Positions 17,140 through 27,366 are shown, counted from the stretch's first letter. The stretch: DNA of 64,000 nt from Arthrobacter sp. B3I9 (GCF_030816935.1 NZ_JAUSYO010000001.1:1860001-1924000), one strand, 5' to 3'. Numbers and translations: made by a program. The notes: generated by a model from the letters alone, not told the origin.

Positions 17140-18384
17140 TCAGGCGTTACTCCGGGACGGTTGGCGCTCCGTGGCGGGCTTGGGCGGGGCGGACAGGCGG
17201 CCCACCACGAGGGCTGTCTGCAGCACAAACGCCTCCCGCGGGAGCAGCGGGTCCCAGCCCGTCACGTCGCAGACCCGCTTGAGCCGGTAGCGCACGGTGT
17301 TGGCGTGGACGAAGAGTTCCCGCGCGGTGGCTTCGAGAGAATGGCCCAGCTCGAGGTAGGTGCCGAGGGTTTCCACCAGCCCGTTGGAAGCCGCCACCAG
17401 CGGACGGTAGATGTTCTTCACGAGGGAGCGCCGGGCGGCATCGTCACCGGAAATCACCCGCTCCGGCAGGAGGTCGTCGGCCGCCACCGGACGCGGCGCG
17501 GACGGCCACGCCTTGGCCGCGGTCAGCCCCGCGAAGGCCGACTGCGCGGAACCGCTGGCCTCCAGCAGGGAGCCGGCTTCCGCGCCGTAAACCACGGGGC
17601 CGGGAGCGAACAGCTCGCTGAGTTTGAGGTAGGCGGTTTCCCGGTCATGGACGCCGCCGAGGATCAGGATCAGCCGGTCACCCTGGATTCCCACCAGCGC
17701 GTCCTCGGCGAAGCGCCCCGCGGTCCGGCGCAGCTCGCTGACGTAGCCGGCGCTCGGTTCGGACGGGGAATTGCCCACCATGACGGTGAAGCGCTCCTGG
17801 GCCTTCCAGCCGAGGGCGGCGATCCGTGACCGCAGGGCATCGGTGTTCTCGCCGCGCAGGATGGCGTCAACAATCAGCGCTTCAAGCCTGGTGTCCCAGG
17901 AACCTCGGGACTCCGCGGCGCGGGCGTAGACATCCGCAGCGGCGAACGCGACCTCGCGCGAGTACCGCAGCACCGCCTCGCGCAGGGCGGCCTGGTCTGC
18001 CTCCGGCGCAATCACGGGAGCCTGATCCTCGACCACCTCCACCACGATCCGGATGAGCTGCAGGGCTTTCTGCAGGCTGATCGAGCGTGTCAGCTCGGTC
18101 GGCGCGGTGCCGAACACATCCGAAAGGATCCACGACGGCGAGCTGGGACGCTCGTACCAGGTCACGAAGGCCGCGATGCCGTTCTGGGCGACCATGCCGA
18201 GGGCCGAGCGCTCGTCGGAGTTTAGCCGGCTGTACCACGGCAAGGACTTTTCCAGCTGGCGCAAGGTGGTGGTGGAGAGCTGGCCGACGCTCGCCCGCAG
18301 CTTCTTCAGCGTCTCGACCTTCTCCGGGGACATGGCTTTCGACGCCGGCTTGCGCTTTGCGGGAGTGGTGGTCGGCTCTGCCAT
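17140..18384 (-). CDS. PucR-type helix-turn-helix regulator, MabR/FasR orthologue
   Basis: The 414-residue protein has a C-terminal PucR helix-turn-helix (LGTYLELGHSLEATARELF followed by HANTVRYRLKRVCDVTGWDP) and a GGDEF-like middle region. Genes of this type directly upstream of fabD are MabR (Rv2242) in M. tuberculosis and FasR in Streptomyces, both regulators of fatty-acid synthesis. The match in position and domain layout supports that role here. ATG 18384 (MAEPTTTPAKRK) is preferred over an upstream frame start. It reads in the same direction as fabD, about 90 bases away, so it could be co-transcribed with the operon. Confidence 0.88.
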   Translation of the reverse strand: MAEPTTTPAKRKPASKAMSPEKVETLKKLRASVGQLSTTTLRQLEKSLPWYSRLNSDERSALGMVAQNGIAAFVTWYERPSSPSWILSDVFGTAPTELTRSISLQKALQLIRIVVEVVEDQAPVIAPEADQAALREAVLRYSREVAFAAADVYARAAESRGSWDTRLEALIVDAILRGENTDALRSRIAALGWKAQERFTVMVGNSPSEPSAGYVSELRRTAGRFAEDALVGIQGDRLILILGGVHDRETAYLKLSELFAPGPVVYGAEAGSLLEASGSAQSAFAGLTAAKAWPSAPRPVAADDLLPERVISGDDAARRSLVKNIYRPLVAASNGLVETLGTYLELGHSLEATARELFVHANTVRYRLKRVCDVTGWDPLLPREAFVLQTALVVGRLSAPPKPATERQPSRSNA

Positions 18385-18497
18385 GCATCGAGCATACGGC
18401 GCCCGCGGCCCAAGCTCCATTTGTGTAAAAGCTACAACCCGCCTTGCTCTGGATCACAGCCGCCGCCGACGCCCCGACGGCGTGTCGTGCGCCGCCT

Positions 18498-18565
18498 AAA
18501 CGACAACTTGAACGACGACTTAAACGACGACGGCGGCCCCCGCCTTCCGGTGGGGGCCGCCGTCG
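18498..18565 (-). terminator. Terminator region of aceE side with short direct repeats
   Basis: A 14-bp perfect stem at 18528-18541 and 18552-18565 encloses a 10-base loop between the regulator and aceE; here transcription runs leftward from aceE. Immediately to its left, 18498-18532 has a 12-13-bp motif (AACGACRACTTR) repeated about three times. Confidence 0.7.
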
Positions 18566-18592
18566 AACGCTCAATCTTGCGCTGAAGCGCGG

Positions 18593-21373
18593 TTAGGAGT
18601 CGCCGCCCGCGTTGCCGGTGGTGCCGGCGTTGACGTTGAGCAGCTTGTACTTCTCGATGGCCTGCGCGGGCGCCTGGGCGTCCACTTCACCGCGGCGGGC
18701 CAGCATCTCCAGGGAACGGACCACTACCGAGTGGACGTCGTTCTTGAAGAAGCGGCGGGCCGCGGCGCGGGTGTCGGAGAAGCCGAAGCCGTCCGCGCCG
18801 AGCGAGGCGAACTCGTTCGGGAGGAACTGCCGGATCTGGTCCGGCACGGCCTTCATGTAGTCCGTGACAGCCACGATCGGTCCGGTGGCACCGGCGAGCT
18901 GCTGGGTGACGAACGGCACGCGGGCCGGCTGGCCCGGGTTGAGGAAGGCCTCTTCCTCGGCGGCCATCGCGTCGCGGCGCAACTCGGACCAGGACGTCAC
19001 CGACCAGACGTCCGCGGAGACGCCCCAGTCCTCGGCGAGGACGCGCTGGGCCTCGAGGGCCCACGGCACGGATACACCGGAGGCGAGAATCTGCGTGCGC
19101 GGGCCGTCTATCTTGGCCGGCGCGAGCAGGTAGATGCCCTTGGTGATGCCCTCGACGTCGAGCTCCGCCGGTGCCGGCGGCTGCACGATCGGCTCGTTGT
19201 AGACCGTGATGTAGTACATGACGTTCCGCGACGGGTCGTTGTCCGCCGGGCCGGGGCCGTACATCCGGTTGAGCCCGTCCCGCATGATGACGCCGATCTC
19301 GTAACCGTACGCCGGGTCGTAGCTGACGACGGCCGGGTTCGTGGCGGCGAGGATGGGCGAGTGCCCGTCGGCGTGCTGCAGGCCCTCGCCGGTCAGCGTG
19401 GTGCGGCCGGCGGTTGCGCCGATGATGAACCCTCGGGTCATCTGGTCGGCAGCGGCCCAGAAGGAGTCACCGGTGCGCTGGAAGCCGAACATCGAGTAGA
19501 AGACGTAGACGGGGATCAGCGGCTCGCCATGCGTGGCGTAGGACGTTCCCGCGGCGGTGAATGCCGCCACGGAGCCGGCCTCGTTGATGCCGGCGTGCAC
19601 GATCTGCCCGGCGATGGATTCCTTGTAGGCCAGGACAAGTTCGCGGTCAACGGACAGGTAGTTCTGGCCGTTCGGGTTGTAGATCTTTGCGGTCGGGAAG
19701 AACGCGTCCATGCCGAAGGTCCGGGCCTCGTCCGGGATGATCGGCACAATCCGCTTGCCGAACTCCTTGTCGCGCATGAGGTCCTTGAGCAGCCGGACAA
19801 ACGCCATGGTGGTGGCTGCCTGCTGCTTGCCGGAGCCGCGGTTGGCCACCTCATAGGCCTTGTCATCCGGGAGGACGACGTCGGCGTGCTTGGAGCGGCG
19901 CTCGGGGACGAAGCCGCCGAGTTCCTTGCGCCGGCCCATCAGGTACTGGATCTCGGGGGAGTCCATGCCCGGGTGGTAGTAGGGCGGGCGGTAGAGGTCC
20001 GCTTCGAGCTGCTCGTCCGTGATCGGGATGCGCAGGTGGTCACGGAACGCCTTGAGGTCCGCGAGCGTGAGCTTCTTCATCTGGTGGGTCGCGTTGCGGC
20101 CCTCGAAGTGCGTGCCCAGGCCGTAGCCCTTGACGGTGTGGGCCAGGATGACCGTCGGCTTGCCCTTGAACTCGGTGGCGGCCTTGTAGGCGGCGTACAC
20201 CTTGTTGTAGTCGTGGCCGCCGCGCTTGAGGTTCCAGATCTCGTCGTCGGAGAGGTGCTGGACCATTTCCTTGGTCTGCGGGGTCTTGCCGAAGAAGTGC
20301 TCGCGGACGAACGCGCCGGACTCAGCCTTGTAGGTCTGGTAGTCGCCGTCGACCGTCTCGTTCATGATCTTGACCAGCGAGCCGTCCTCGTCCTTGGCCA
20401 GGAGGCTGTCCCACTCGCGGCCCCAGACCACCTTGATGACGTTCCAGCCGGCACCGCGGAAGAAGGCTTCAAGTTCCTGCATGATCTTGCCGTTGCCGCG
20501 CACCGGACCGTCGAGGCGCTGGAGGTTGCAGTTGATCACGAAGTTGAGGTTGTCGAGCTTGTCGTTCGCGGCAAGCTGGAGCAGGCCGCGGGACTCGGGC
20601 TCATCCATTTCGCCGTCGCCCAGGAACGCCCAGACCTGCTGGTCCGAGGTGTCCTTGATACCGCGGTTGTGCAGGTACCGGTTGGACTGGGCCTGGTAGA
20701 TGGCGTTCATCGGGCCGATGCCCATGGAGACGGTGGGGAACTCCCAGAACTCCGGCATCAGGCGCGGGTGCGGGTAGGAGGAAAGGGCGTGGCCTTCCTT
20801 GGACTTCTCCTGGCGGAAGCCGTCCATGTCCTCCTCGGAGAGGCGGCCTTCCATGAAGGCACGGGCGTACATGCCGGGGGAGGCGTGGCCCTGGAAGAAG
20901 ATCTGGTCACCGCCGCCCGGGTGGTCCTTGCCGCGGAAGAAGTGGTTGAACCCGACCTCGTAGAGCGTGGCGGCGCCGGCGTAGGTGGAGATGTGCCCGC
21001 CCACGCCGATATCGGGGCGCTGGGCCCGGTGCACCATGACGGCCGCGTTCCAGCGGAGCCAGGCGCGGTATTTGCGCTCGATTTCCTCGTCGCCCGGGAA
21101 CGGTGCTTCCTGGTCAACGGGGATGGTGTTGACGTAATCGGTGGTGGTGACCATCGGAACCCCGACGCTCTGCGCACCCGCGCGCTGCAGCAGCGCCCGC
21201 ATGATGTACTGGGCACGCTCGGTGCCCTGATCCTGAATCAAATCATCCAGGGACTCCAGCCACTCGGCGGTCTCTTCCGGATCACGATCAGGCAGCTGGT
21301 TTGTCAACCCGCTGAGGATATGGGAGGTATCTTCTCCTGCAGCCACGTCCAACCTCTCTTTGAGCGCATTCAT
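18593..21373 (-). CDS. aceE: Pyruvate dehydrogenase E1 component, homodimeric type
   Basis: AceE decarboxylates pyruvate with thiamine diphosphate and passes the acetyl group to E2. The large 926-residue single-chain form is the alpha2 type used in actinobacteria. The ThDP and Mg motif is [12 protein letters not shown], followed about 20 residues later by [15 protein letters not shown]. The N-terminal segment [17 protein letters not shown] is typical. ATG 21373 has GAGGG five bases upstream; a GTG at 21379 is the alternative. E2 and E3 genes are not in this window. Its neighbours (mabR, DUF3052, ahpE) match the mycobacterial order. Confidence 0.97.
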   Translation of the reverse strand: MNALKERLDVAAGEDTSHILSGLTNQLPDRDPEETAEWLESLDDLIQDQGTERAQYIMRALLQRAGAQSVGVPMVTTTDYVNTIPVDQEAPFPGDEEIERKYRAWLRWNAAVMVHRAQRPDIGVGGHISTYAGAATLYEVGFNHFFRGKDHPGGGDQIFFQGHASPGMYARAFMEGRLSEEDMDGFRQEKSKEGHALSSYPHPRLMPEFWEFPTVSMGIGPMNAIYQAQSNRYLHNRGIKDTSDQQVWAFLGDGEMDEPESRGLLQLAANDKLDNLNFVINCNLQRLDGPVRGNGKIMQELEAFFRGAGWNVIKVVWGREWDSLLAKDEDGSLVKIMNETVDGDYQTYKAESGAFVREHFFGKTPQTKEMVQHLSDDEIWNLKRGGHDYNKVYAAYKAATEFKGKPTVILAHTVKGYGLGTHFEGRNATHQMKKLTLADLKAFRDHLRIPITDEQLEADLYRPPYYHPGMDSPEIQYLMGRRKELGGFVPERRSKHADVVLPDDKAYEVANRGSGKQQAATTMAFVRLLKDLMRDKEFGKRIVPIIPDEARTFGMDAFFPTAKIYNPNGQNYLSVDRELVLAYKESIAGQIVHAGINEAGSVAAFTAAGTSYATHGEPLIPVYVFYSMFGFQRTGDSFWAAADQMTRGFIIGATAGRTTLTGEGLQHADGHSPILAATNPAVVSYDPAYGYEIGVIMRDGLNRMYGPGPADNDPSRNVMYYITVYNEPIVQPPAPAELDVEGITKGIYLLAPAKIDGPRTQILASGVSVPWALEAQRVLAEDWGVSADVWSVTSWSELRRDAMAAEEEAFLNPGQPARVPFVTQQLAGATGPIVAVTDYMKAVPDQIRQFLPNEFASLGADGFGFSDTRAAARRFFKNDVHSVVVRSLEMLARRGEVDAQAPAQAIEKYKLLNVNAGTTGNAGGDS

Positions 21374-21773
21374 CGGCACCCTCAGCTCGCGGCAGGGTAG
21401 CTGCCTGGCGTGAACGCGACGTGTGCGACATATCGGTTACAACAGGCCCGGTCGTGTGCGCCGGGCCAAGGTCCAATCAAGACTATGCCTGCCGGTGTCA
21501 GCAGGGCGTCCGCCCTCGCGGGCGTAGTCGTCATGAGCCACTCTAGCCTTCACGGCAGGCGGATGCGTAGCGCTCACGTGGGCGCCCCACCGTATTTCCC
21601 GGGCATACTGGTTGTGTGACGAAGCGCCGCCCGGCGGCCTCCGGATCCTTCCGTGTGACGCAGAATATGGCGGATCGCGTTGCCAACAGCTTGAAGCGCA
21701 GGCTCAAAGGGTGTTGGCTTGGAGTAATGGAAATCACTAGGTTTGCACGAATCACTAAGCATAGGAGTTACAC
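21374..21773. other. Divergent promoter region between aceE and the DUF3052 gene
   Basis: No gene is supported in these 400 bases. The right end is relatively AT-rich and holds a direct repeat, AATCACTA, at 21732-21739 and 21750-21757, 18 bases apart, just before the ribosome binding site ATAGGAG. It should contain the promoters of both divergent units. Confidence 0.6.
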
Positions 21774-22193
21774 GTGAGCGAGGCCGACGCCGCCACTTCG
21801 GTAAATGTGGCGGAAAAACTGGGTTTCAAGACCGGGGATCTGATTCAGGAATTCGGTTATGACGACGACGTCGACTTCGACTTGCGTGACGATATCGAGG
21901 ATCTCACCGGCTCGGAACTCTTCGACGAGGACGACCATGAGGTAGTGGATGCGGCTATTCTCTGGTGGAGGGCCGGCGACGGCGACCTCGTCGACACCCT
22001 CGTCGATCCTCTGACCACCCTCACGGAGGGCGGCGTCATCTGGGTCCTGACCCCGAAATCCGGCCGTCCGGGCTACGTTTCGCCGGCCGATATCCAGGAT
22101 GCGGCTCCTACCGCCGGTCTCCACGTCACCACCTCCGCGGGCGTGTCCCGCGACTGGAGCGCAACCCGGCTGGTCTCCCGGAAGAACAAGTGA
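21774..22193 (+). CDS. DUF3052 family protein
   Basis: The 139-residue acidic protein matches the actinobacterial DUF3052 family (VAEKLGFKTGDLIQEFGYDDDVD near the start, VIWVLTPKSGRPGYVSPADI near the end). No biochemical function is established to my knowledge. It has no signal peptide. The start is GTG 21774 with AGGAG upstream. Its stop overlaps the GTG of the peroxiredoxin gene, so the two are co-translated. In mycobacteria the homologue also sits next to ahpE and aceE. Confidence 0.9.
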   Translation: MSEADAATSVNVAEKLGFKTGDLIQEFGYDDDVDFDLRDDIEDLTGSELFDEDDHEVVDAAILWWRAGDGDLVDTLVDPLTTLTEGGVIWVLTPKSGRPGYVSPADIQDAAPTAGLHVTTSAGVSRDWSATRLVSRKNK

Positions 22194-22684
22194 CGCAAAC
22201 CGTTGTAGCTGGTGGCGGAACCGTACCCGCCGTCGGCGCGCTGGCTCCCGACTTCGAACTGCTGAACCAGTTCGGGGAGCCGGTCAGGCTCTCCAGCCTC
22301 CGGGGACGCAGCGTGGTCCTGGTGTTCTACCCCTTCGCCTTCTCCGGTGTCTGCACCGGGGAGCTCTGTGAGCTGCAGGACAACCTCGGGCTTTTTGAGG
22401 ACGCAGACGCCGTCCTGCTGGGAATCTCGGTGGACAGCAAGTTCGCCCAGCGGGCCTACGCGCAAAAAGAGGGCTACGGCTTCGATCTTCTAGCCGATTT
22501 CTGGCCCCATGGCGCAGTGGCAGCACAGTACGGCGTCTTCGACGCCGAAAGCGGCATGGCAAAGCGCGGCACCTTCATCATCGACCCGAGCGGCATGGTC
22601 CGCTACGTGGTGGTGAACCCGCGCGGCCAGGCCCGGGACTTCGCCGAATACCGTGCCGCCCTGGCTGGCCTCGCCGGGGGCTGA
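22190..22684 (+). CDS. ahpE: AhpE-type peroxiredoxin
   Basis: The enzyme reduces peroxides through a peroxidatic cysteine. The thioredoxin-fold core VVLVFYPFAFSGVCTGELCEL has the catalytic Cys in the usual P-x3-T/S-x2-C position, and a second Cys four residues later that could act as a resolving residue or be incidental. GTFIIDPSGMVRYVVV is the typical C-terminal strand. The length is 164 residues. GTG 22190 overlaps the preceding TGA (GTGA), the clearest start. Longer readings in this frame would run through the DUF3052 gene. Confidence 0.9.
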   Translation: MTQTVVAGGGTVPAVGALAPDFELLNQFGEPVRLSSLRGRSVVLVFYPFAFSGVCTGELCELQDNLGLFEDADAVLLGISVDSKFAQRAYAQKEGYGFDLLADFWPHGAVAAQYGVFDAESGMAKRGTFIIDPSGMVRYVVVNPRGQARDFAEYRAALAGLAGG

Positions 22685-22715
22685 GCAATTGAGGCAGCGG
22701 CGCCCCGGGATCGGC

Positions 22716-23609
22716 ATGACTGGCTTCGCCAGCCTGCCGCCCGTCGCCGCGGCCAGTCCGGCCAGCGACGAGCTTGAGTCGTTGCGGGAGATCCGCAGCA
22801 TCCTCGCCGGCGACCGCTTCGCCGTTCTCACCGGGGCGGGCCTGAGCACGGACTCCGGCATACCGGACTACCGTGGCCCCGGCGCAGCACCCCGCGCGCC
22901 GATGACGTACCAGGAATTCATCGGCCAGGCGGAAAACCGCCAAAGGTACTGGGCCCGCAACCATATCGGCTGGTCCCACCTGCGCCGGGCCGACCCCAAT
23001 CCCGGGCACGCCGCCGTCGCCCGCCTGGAGCAACGCGGCCTCCTCACCGGACTCATCACCCAGAACGTAGACCGGCTCCATGAGGACGCGGGCAGCGTCA
23101 ACGTGGTGGACCTGCACGGCCGCTTCGACCGGGTGGTCTGCCTGCATTGCCAACGCCGTTACAGCCGCAGCCTGCTGGCGGGGGTGTTGGAGGAGCTTAA
23201 CCCCGACTTCCTGGACCGGGCCTTGGCGGCCGGCGTCGTCGAGATGGCCCCCGACGCCGATGCCAGCGTGGAGGACGCCGGCTTGATCGGGGAGTTCGTC
23301 GTGGCCCAGTGTCCGGCCTGCGGCGGAACGCTCAAGCCGGACTTCGTGTACTTTGGCGAAAACGTGCCCAAGGACCGGGTGGAGCGTTCGTACGCGATGG
23401 TGGACGAGGCCGGGGCGCTGGTTGTCGCCGGATCATCGCTGACGGTGATGAGCGGGCTTCGCTTTGTCCGCCACGCCGCGAAGCAGGGGAAACCGGTCGT
23501 CATCATCAACAGGGGGCAGACCCGCGGGGACGACCTCGCGACCATCAAGCTTGAGGCCGGCGTCAGCGAGTCGCTGACGTGGCTGGCGGACGAGCTCCCG
23601 CCACTGTGA
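22716..23609 (+). CDS. Sirtuin-type NAD-dependent protein deacylase
   Basis: The NAD-binding signature GAGLSTDSGIPDYRG lies at residues 40-54, ITQNVDRLHEDAG follows, and the catalytic base is His134 in DLHGRF. The zinc ribbon uses Cys142 and Cys145 (CLHC) with Cys199 and Cys202 (CPAC). It is therefore a complete Sir2-family enzyme. The 50-residue spacing between Cys pairs resembles class II (SIRT4-like) members. ATG 22716 gives 297 residues; an upstream in-frame start at 22653 would overlap ahpE. Targets might include metabolic enzymes such as those encoded nearby, but that is inference. Confidence 0.9.
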   Translation: MTGFASLPPVAAASPASDELESLREIRSILAGDRFAVLTGAGLSTDSGIPDYRGPGAAPRAPMTYQEFIGQAENRQRYWARNHIGWSHLRRADPNPGHAAVARLEQRGLLTGLITQNVDRLHEDAGSVNVVDLHGRFDRVVCLHCQRRYSRSLLAGVLEELNPDFLDRALAAGVVEMAPDADASVEDAGLIGEFVVAQCPACGGTLKPDFVYFGENVPKDRVERSYAMVDEAGALVVAGSSLTVMSGLRFVRHAAKQGKPVVIINRGQTRGDDLATIKLEAGVSESLTWLADELPPL

Positions 23610-23632
23610 TGGCCCGGCGGCCTGTGCCCGGA

Positions 23633-23663
23633 TTGGTGTTTTTCCCACGGGGTCCGGTAAAGT
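23633..23663 (+). promoter_or_regulatory. Possible promoter of tRNA-Val
   Basis: TTGGTG at 23633-23638 and TAAAGT at 23658-23663 lie 45-75 bases before the tRNA. The 19-base spacer is longer than ideal, so the exact boxes are uncertain. Confidence 0.4.
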
Positions 23664-23707
23664 AAATCTTCGTTGGTTGAAGCGCTGAGGCGCCGAAATC
23701 ACGGTTT

Positions 23708-23783
23708 GGGTCTTTAGCTCAGCTGGTAGAGCGCCACGTTTACACCGTGGATGTCATCGGTTCGATCCCGGTAGGACCCACCA
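23708..23783 (+). tRNA. tRNA-Val (anticodon TAC)
   Basis: The sequence folds as a complete cloverleaf: acceptor GGGTCTT with AGGACCC, D-arm AGCTCAGCTGGTAGAGC, anticodon loop TTTACAC giving TAC, and T-loop GGTTCGATCC. The 3' CCA (23781-23783) is encoded. A terminator follows ten bases later. Confidence 0.98.
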
Positions 23784-23792
23784 CGTCAGGAA

Positions 23793-23836
23793 GCCCCGCC
23801 ATTTTCGGAATACCCCGGAATTGGCGGGGCTTTTTT
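23793..23836 (+). terminator. Terminator after tRNA-Val
   Basis: GCCCCGCCA at 23793-23801 pairs with TGGCGGGGC at 23822-23830, followed by six T residues. Confidence 0.92.
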
Positions 23837-24324
<488 letters not shown>

Positions 24325-24615
24325 ATGGAACACGTGATGGTGAAGTCAGGTCCCGACGGAAAGCCAGCGGCGGTGGTCCGCGGCGGCCGGGAATGGGTGG
24401 TGGGCGCGGAACCGGTCCGCTGGTTTGAGCGGGTGAGCTGGTGGGAAGCGGAGCGGAGGATGCCCAAGGGGCTGAGCCGGGTGGACGTGGAAGTGTGGCA
24501 GATCCAGGCGACTCTGGGCTGGAACCGGGATTCCGCACTCACCACCATGGAACTCATCCGCGACGGGCTGGGCGGCGGCTGGCGCTTGCGGGAGGCTGTC
24601 GCCGATGCCGCCTAA
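24325..24615 (+). CDS. Small conserved protein (DUF6504-like)
   Basis: This 96-residue protein is rich in Trp and Arg (REWVVGAEPVRWFERVSWWE, VEVWQIQATLGWNRDSALTTME). The pattern recalls the actinobacterial DUF6504 proteins, sometimes found beside DNA polymerase or ImuA-type genes; no such neighbour is present here. No signal peptide or membrane segment is visible. It ends about 60 bases before a strong terminator shared with the convergent GntR gene. Confidence 0.7.
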   Translation: MEHVMVKSGPDGKPAAVVRGGREWVVGAEPVRWFERVSWWEAERRMPKGLSRVDVEVWQIQATLGWNRDSALTTMELIRDGLGGGWRLREAVADAA

Positions 24616-24673
24616 GGGCCGATGCTGCTCAGGGCCGATGGCGCCGGAAATCCGGCCGCTCCTGGCAATGGAA

Positions 24674-24718
24674 AAGCCTTCCACCGCGACTATTGGGGGA
24701 TGCCGCGGTGGAAGGCTT
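24674..24718. terminator. Bidirectional hairpin between convergent genes
   Basis: A 15-bp perfect stem (24674-24688 with 24704-24718) with flanking A and T residues lies between the DUF6504-like gene and the leftward GntR gene. Confidence 0.85.
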
Positions 24719-24798
24719 AGGACGAATATACCGTGAAAGCCGCCGGATGTTAAACCGGTGTTAATCCGGCGTCACGGCAGCTGCACATTAACCGGAAG

Positions 24799-25539
24799 CT
24801 AGCGCTCCTGCAGCGGCACGAAAACCCGGGGCTGGTTCTTCCAAGTGGGCTCCATCTCCGAAATCGTCTGGCGCATGATCTGGTTTGATGCTTCCCACGC
24901 GGCGGAGGCGTTACCGGTGGCGATGGCCTCGGCCACGTCCACGTGCCACTGCAGGGCCGTTGCGCGGGGGTGGTCCGGCATCAGGCCGTGAACGGTGCGC
25001 CCGGTCAGCGTCTCAGCCACCTGGCCCACCATGTTGGCGAACATCTCGTTGCCCGAACCGGTCAGCAGCAGCGAATGAAAGTGGATGTCCAGCTCCAGGA
25101 ACCGCGGCACGTCCCCGGCCTGGCCGGCGTCGCGCATTGCGTGCGAAACCTGGACGAGTTCACGGCGCAGTTCCTCGGGGGCGTTGACCGCTGCGAGCTC
25201 TGCCGCCACGGGCTCGACGGCGGCCCGCAGCTCTGCGAGGGAACGCAGCTGGCCCCCGCGTCCCTCCCCGGCAAGCCGCCAGCGGATGACGAGGGGATCG
25301 AAAGGGTTCCAGCGGTCGGCCGGCAGGACGCGGATCCCCACGCGCTTGGTGGTTTCCACCAGGCCCAGGGACTGCAGGACGCGGACGGCCTCCCGGACCA
25401 CCGACCGGGAGACCTTCAGTTCATTTTCAAGATGCTCGGCCAGCATGACATGACCCGCCGGAAGTTCACCTGCGACGATGCGGGCGCCGAGATGTTCGAT
25501 GGCCCGGTGGTGGAGGCTGGTTGGCATAGTCGTAAGCAT
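24799..25539 (-). CDS. GntR-family regulator with FCD domain, probably of gluconate metabolism
   Basis: The N-terminal winged helix (LGARIVAGELPAGHVMLAE, VSRSVVREAVRVLQSLGLVE) is followed by an FCD ligand domain with the metal-site His residues (LDIHFHSLLL, and HVDVAEAI). FCD regulators usually bind carboxylates. It is transcribed away from gnd across a 290-base gap, so the likely ligand is gluconate or 6-phosphogluconate; this is inference. An ATG at 25527 (MPTSLHHRA) is an alternative start. Length is 246 residues. Confidence 0.88.
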   Translation of the reverse strand: MLTTMPTSLHHRAIEHLGARIVAGELPAGHVMLAEHLENELKVSRSVVREAVRVLQSLGLVETTKRVGIRVLPADRWNPFDPLVIRWRLAGEGRGGQLRSLAELRAAVEPVAAELAAVNAPEELRRELVQVSHAMRDAGQAGDVPRFLELDIHFHSLLLTGSGNEMFANMVGQVAETLTGRTVHGLMPDHPRATALQWHVDVAEAIATGNASAAWEASNQIMRQTISEMEPTWKNQPRVFVPLQER

Positions 25540-25665
25540 AGTGCCGGGGGCCGGGCACGCAGCGGACGTCCGGCCGCCTGTTAGCAGGCGATGCCAACGG
25601 ACTGACGCGGCGGCCCGCCGGCCGTGCCCGGGATTCCGGTGTGGCCGCAGCGCAGCCGCCGGAAA

Positions 25666-25682
25666 TCATAGACTGTTTATGA
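25666..25682. promoter_or_regulatory. Candidate operator in the gntR-gnd divergent region
   Basis: TCATA-N7-TATGA forms a short inverted repeat midway between the divergent genes. It is compatible with a dimeric GntR regulator but the arms are only 5 bp, so chance is possible. Confidence 0.3.
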
Positions 25683-25830
25683 CGCGCCGTTGTTCCGCCA
25701 CGTGGGCGCTTCTTTTCGGCAGCCCGCCGGAATACATATGGTTTACGGACAGCCACTGTCCTACAAAGCGTGTTCCGCAAGACGTGCGGGACGATATGCA
25801 CTCGTTGCACAAGAATGAATTGGAGTTTTG

Positions 25831-27267
25831 ATGTCAGCACACATCGGTGTCACCGGCCTTGCGGTGATGGGGGCCAACCTCGCCCGGAACCTGGCCCGGA
25901 ACGGCTTCACCGTGGCCCTGCACAACCGGTCGGTGGAAAAGACCGACGCGCTCCTGGCCAAGCACGGCCAGGACGGCGACTTTGTCCGCACGGAAACGCT
26001 CCAGGAACTCGTGGACTCCCTGGAGAAACCGCGCCGCGTGCTGATCATGGTGAAGGCCGGCAAGCCGGTCGACTCCGTGATCGAACAGCTTGAGCCGCTC
26101 CTGGAAGCGGGCGACATCATCATCGATGCCGGCAACTCCCACTACGAGGACACCCGCCGCCGCGAAGCCGCACTGGCGAAGAAGGACCTGCACTTCGTGG
26201 GAATCGGCGTCTCCGGCGGCGAGGAGGGCGCGCTCAATGGCCCCTCGATCATGCCGGGCGGCTCCAGGGAGTCCTACGATGCCCTCGGCCCGCTGCTCGA
26301 GAAGATCTCCGCCCACGTTGACGGCCAGCCGTGCTGCGCGTGGATCGGCACCGACGGCGCCGGCCACTTCGTGAAGATGGTCCATAACGGCATCGAGTAC
26401 GCGGACATGCAGGTCATCGGCGAAGCCTTCGACCTGCTGCGCTCCGGCGCCGGAATCGAACCCGCCGAGCAGTCCAAGATCTTCGAGGAATGGAACAAGG
26501 GCGAACTGGCTTCGTTCCTGATCGAGATCTCCGCCGAGGTCCTCGGCCACGTCGACGCGAAGACCGGCAAGCCGTTCGTCGACGTCGTCGTGGACGCCGC
26601 CGGGCAGAAGGGCACCGGCCGCTGGACGGTCATCTCCGCCCTCGAGCTGGGTTCCCCGACGTCGGGCATCGCCGAATCGGTCTTCGCCCGTGCACTGTCC
26701 TCCCAGACGGAGCAGCGCAAGCTGGCCCAGGAGATCCTCGCCGGCGAAGAACTCGCCGTCGAGGTTCCCGAGACGTTCGTGGAGGACGTCCGCCAGGCGC
26801 TGTATGCCTCCAAGCTGGTCTCCTACGCGCAGGGGCTGGACATGCTCACCGCAGCCGCTAAGGAATACGGCTGGGACCTGAAACTGGACGAGATCGCCTC
26901 GCTCTGGCGTGGCGGCTGCATCATCCGCGCCGAACTGCTCAAGGAAATCACCAAGGCATACGCCGCCGAGGAGAAGCCGGCGAACCTGCTCTTCGCTCCG
27001 GCCTTCACCAAGGCCATCGCTGAGGTCCTCCCGGCCTGGCGCCGGGTGGTCTCCACCGCGGTCCAGCTTGGCATTCCGGTGCCGGTGTTCTCTTCCTCGC
27101 TGGCCTACTACGACGGGCTGCGCCGCGACCGCCTCCCCGCCGCCCTCATCCAGGGCCAGCGTGACCTCTTCGGCGCCCACACCTACGGCCGCGTCGACGC
27201 CGACGGCACGTTCCACACCCTGTGGGGCGAGGACAAGTCCGAGATCGAAGCCGTGGACACGCACTAG
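25831..27267 (+). CDS. gnd: 6-phosphogluconate dehydrogenase, decarboxylating
   Basis: The enzyme converts 6-phosphogluconate to ribulose 5-phosphate with NADP reduction. The nucleotide-binding start is IGVTGLAVMGANLARNLARNG, the substrate segment is GVSGGEEGALNGPSIMPGG, and the catalytic Lys-Asn pair lies in HFVKMVHNGIEY. At 478 residues it is the long homodimeric type. ATG 25831 has GGAG upstream; a TTG directly before it is less likely. It faces away from the GntR regulator. rpiB lies elsewhere in the window, at 60.7 kb. Confidence 0.97.
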   Translation: MSAHIGVTGLAVMGANLARNLARNGFTVALHNRSVEKTDALLAKHGQDGDFVRTETLQELVDSLEKPRRVLIMVKAGKPVDSVIEQLEPLLEAGDIIIDAGNSHYEDTRRREAALAKKDLHFVGIGVSGGEEGALNGPSIMPGGSRESYDALGPLLEKISAHVDGQPCCAWIGTDGAGHFVKMVHNGIEYADMQVIGEAFDLLRSGAGIEPAEQSKIFEEWNKGELASFLIEISAEVLGHVDAKTGKPFVDVVVDAAGQKGTGRWTVISALELGSPTSGIAESVFARALSSQTEQRKLAQEILAGEELAVEVPETFVEDVRQALYASKLVSYAQGLDMLTAAAKEYGWDLKLDEIASLWRGGCIIRAELLKEITKAYAAEEKPANLLFAPAFTKAIAEVLPAWRRVVSTAVQLGIPVPVFSSSLAYYDGLRRDRLPAALIQGQRDLFGAHTYGRVDADGTFHTLWGEDKSEIEAVDTH

Positions 27268-27366
27268 TAGCACTCTGTCCGGTCCGGCGGCCGGCGCTTC
27301 CCGTTACTCTGGGGGCGCCGGCCGTCGGTGTTTAAGCGGGAGGTTGGTGCTTAAGCGGAGTCGCCA

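Noticed and set aside
18731..21400. 889-codon rightward frame opposite aceE
   Set aside because: Antisense shadow; its Val/Gly/Leu/Asp-rich repetitive composition mirrors the complement of high-GC codons.
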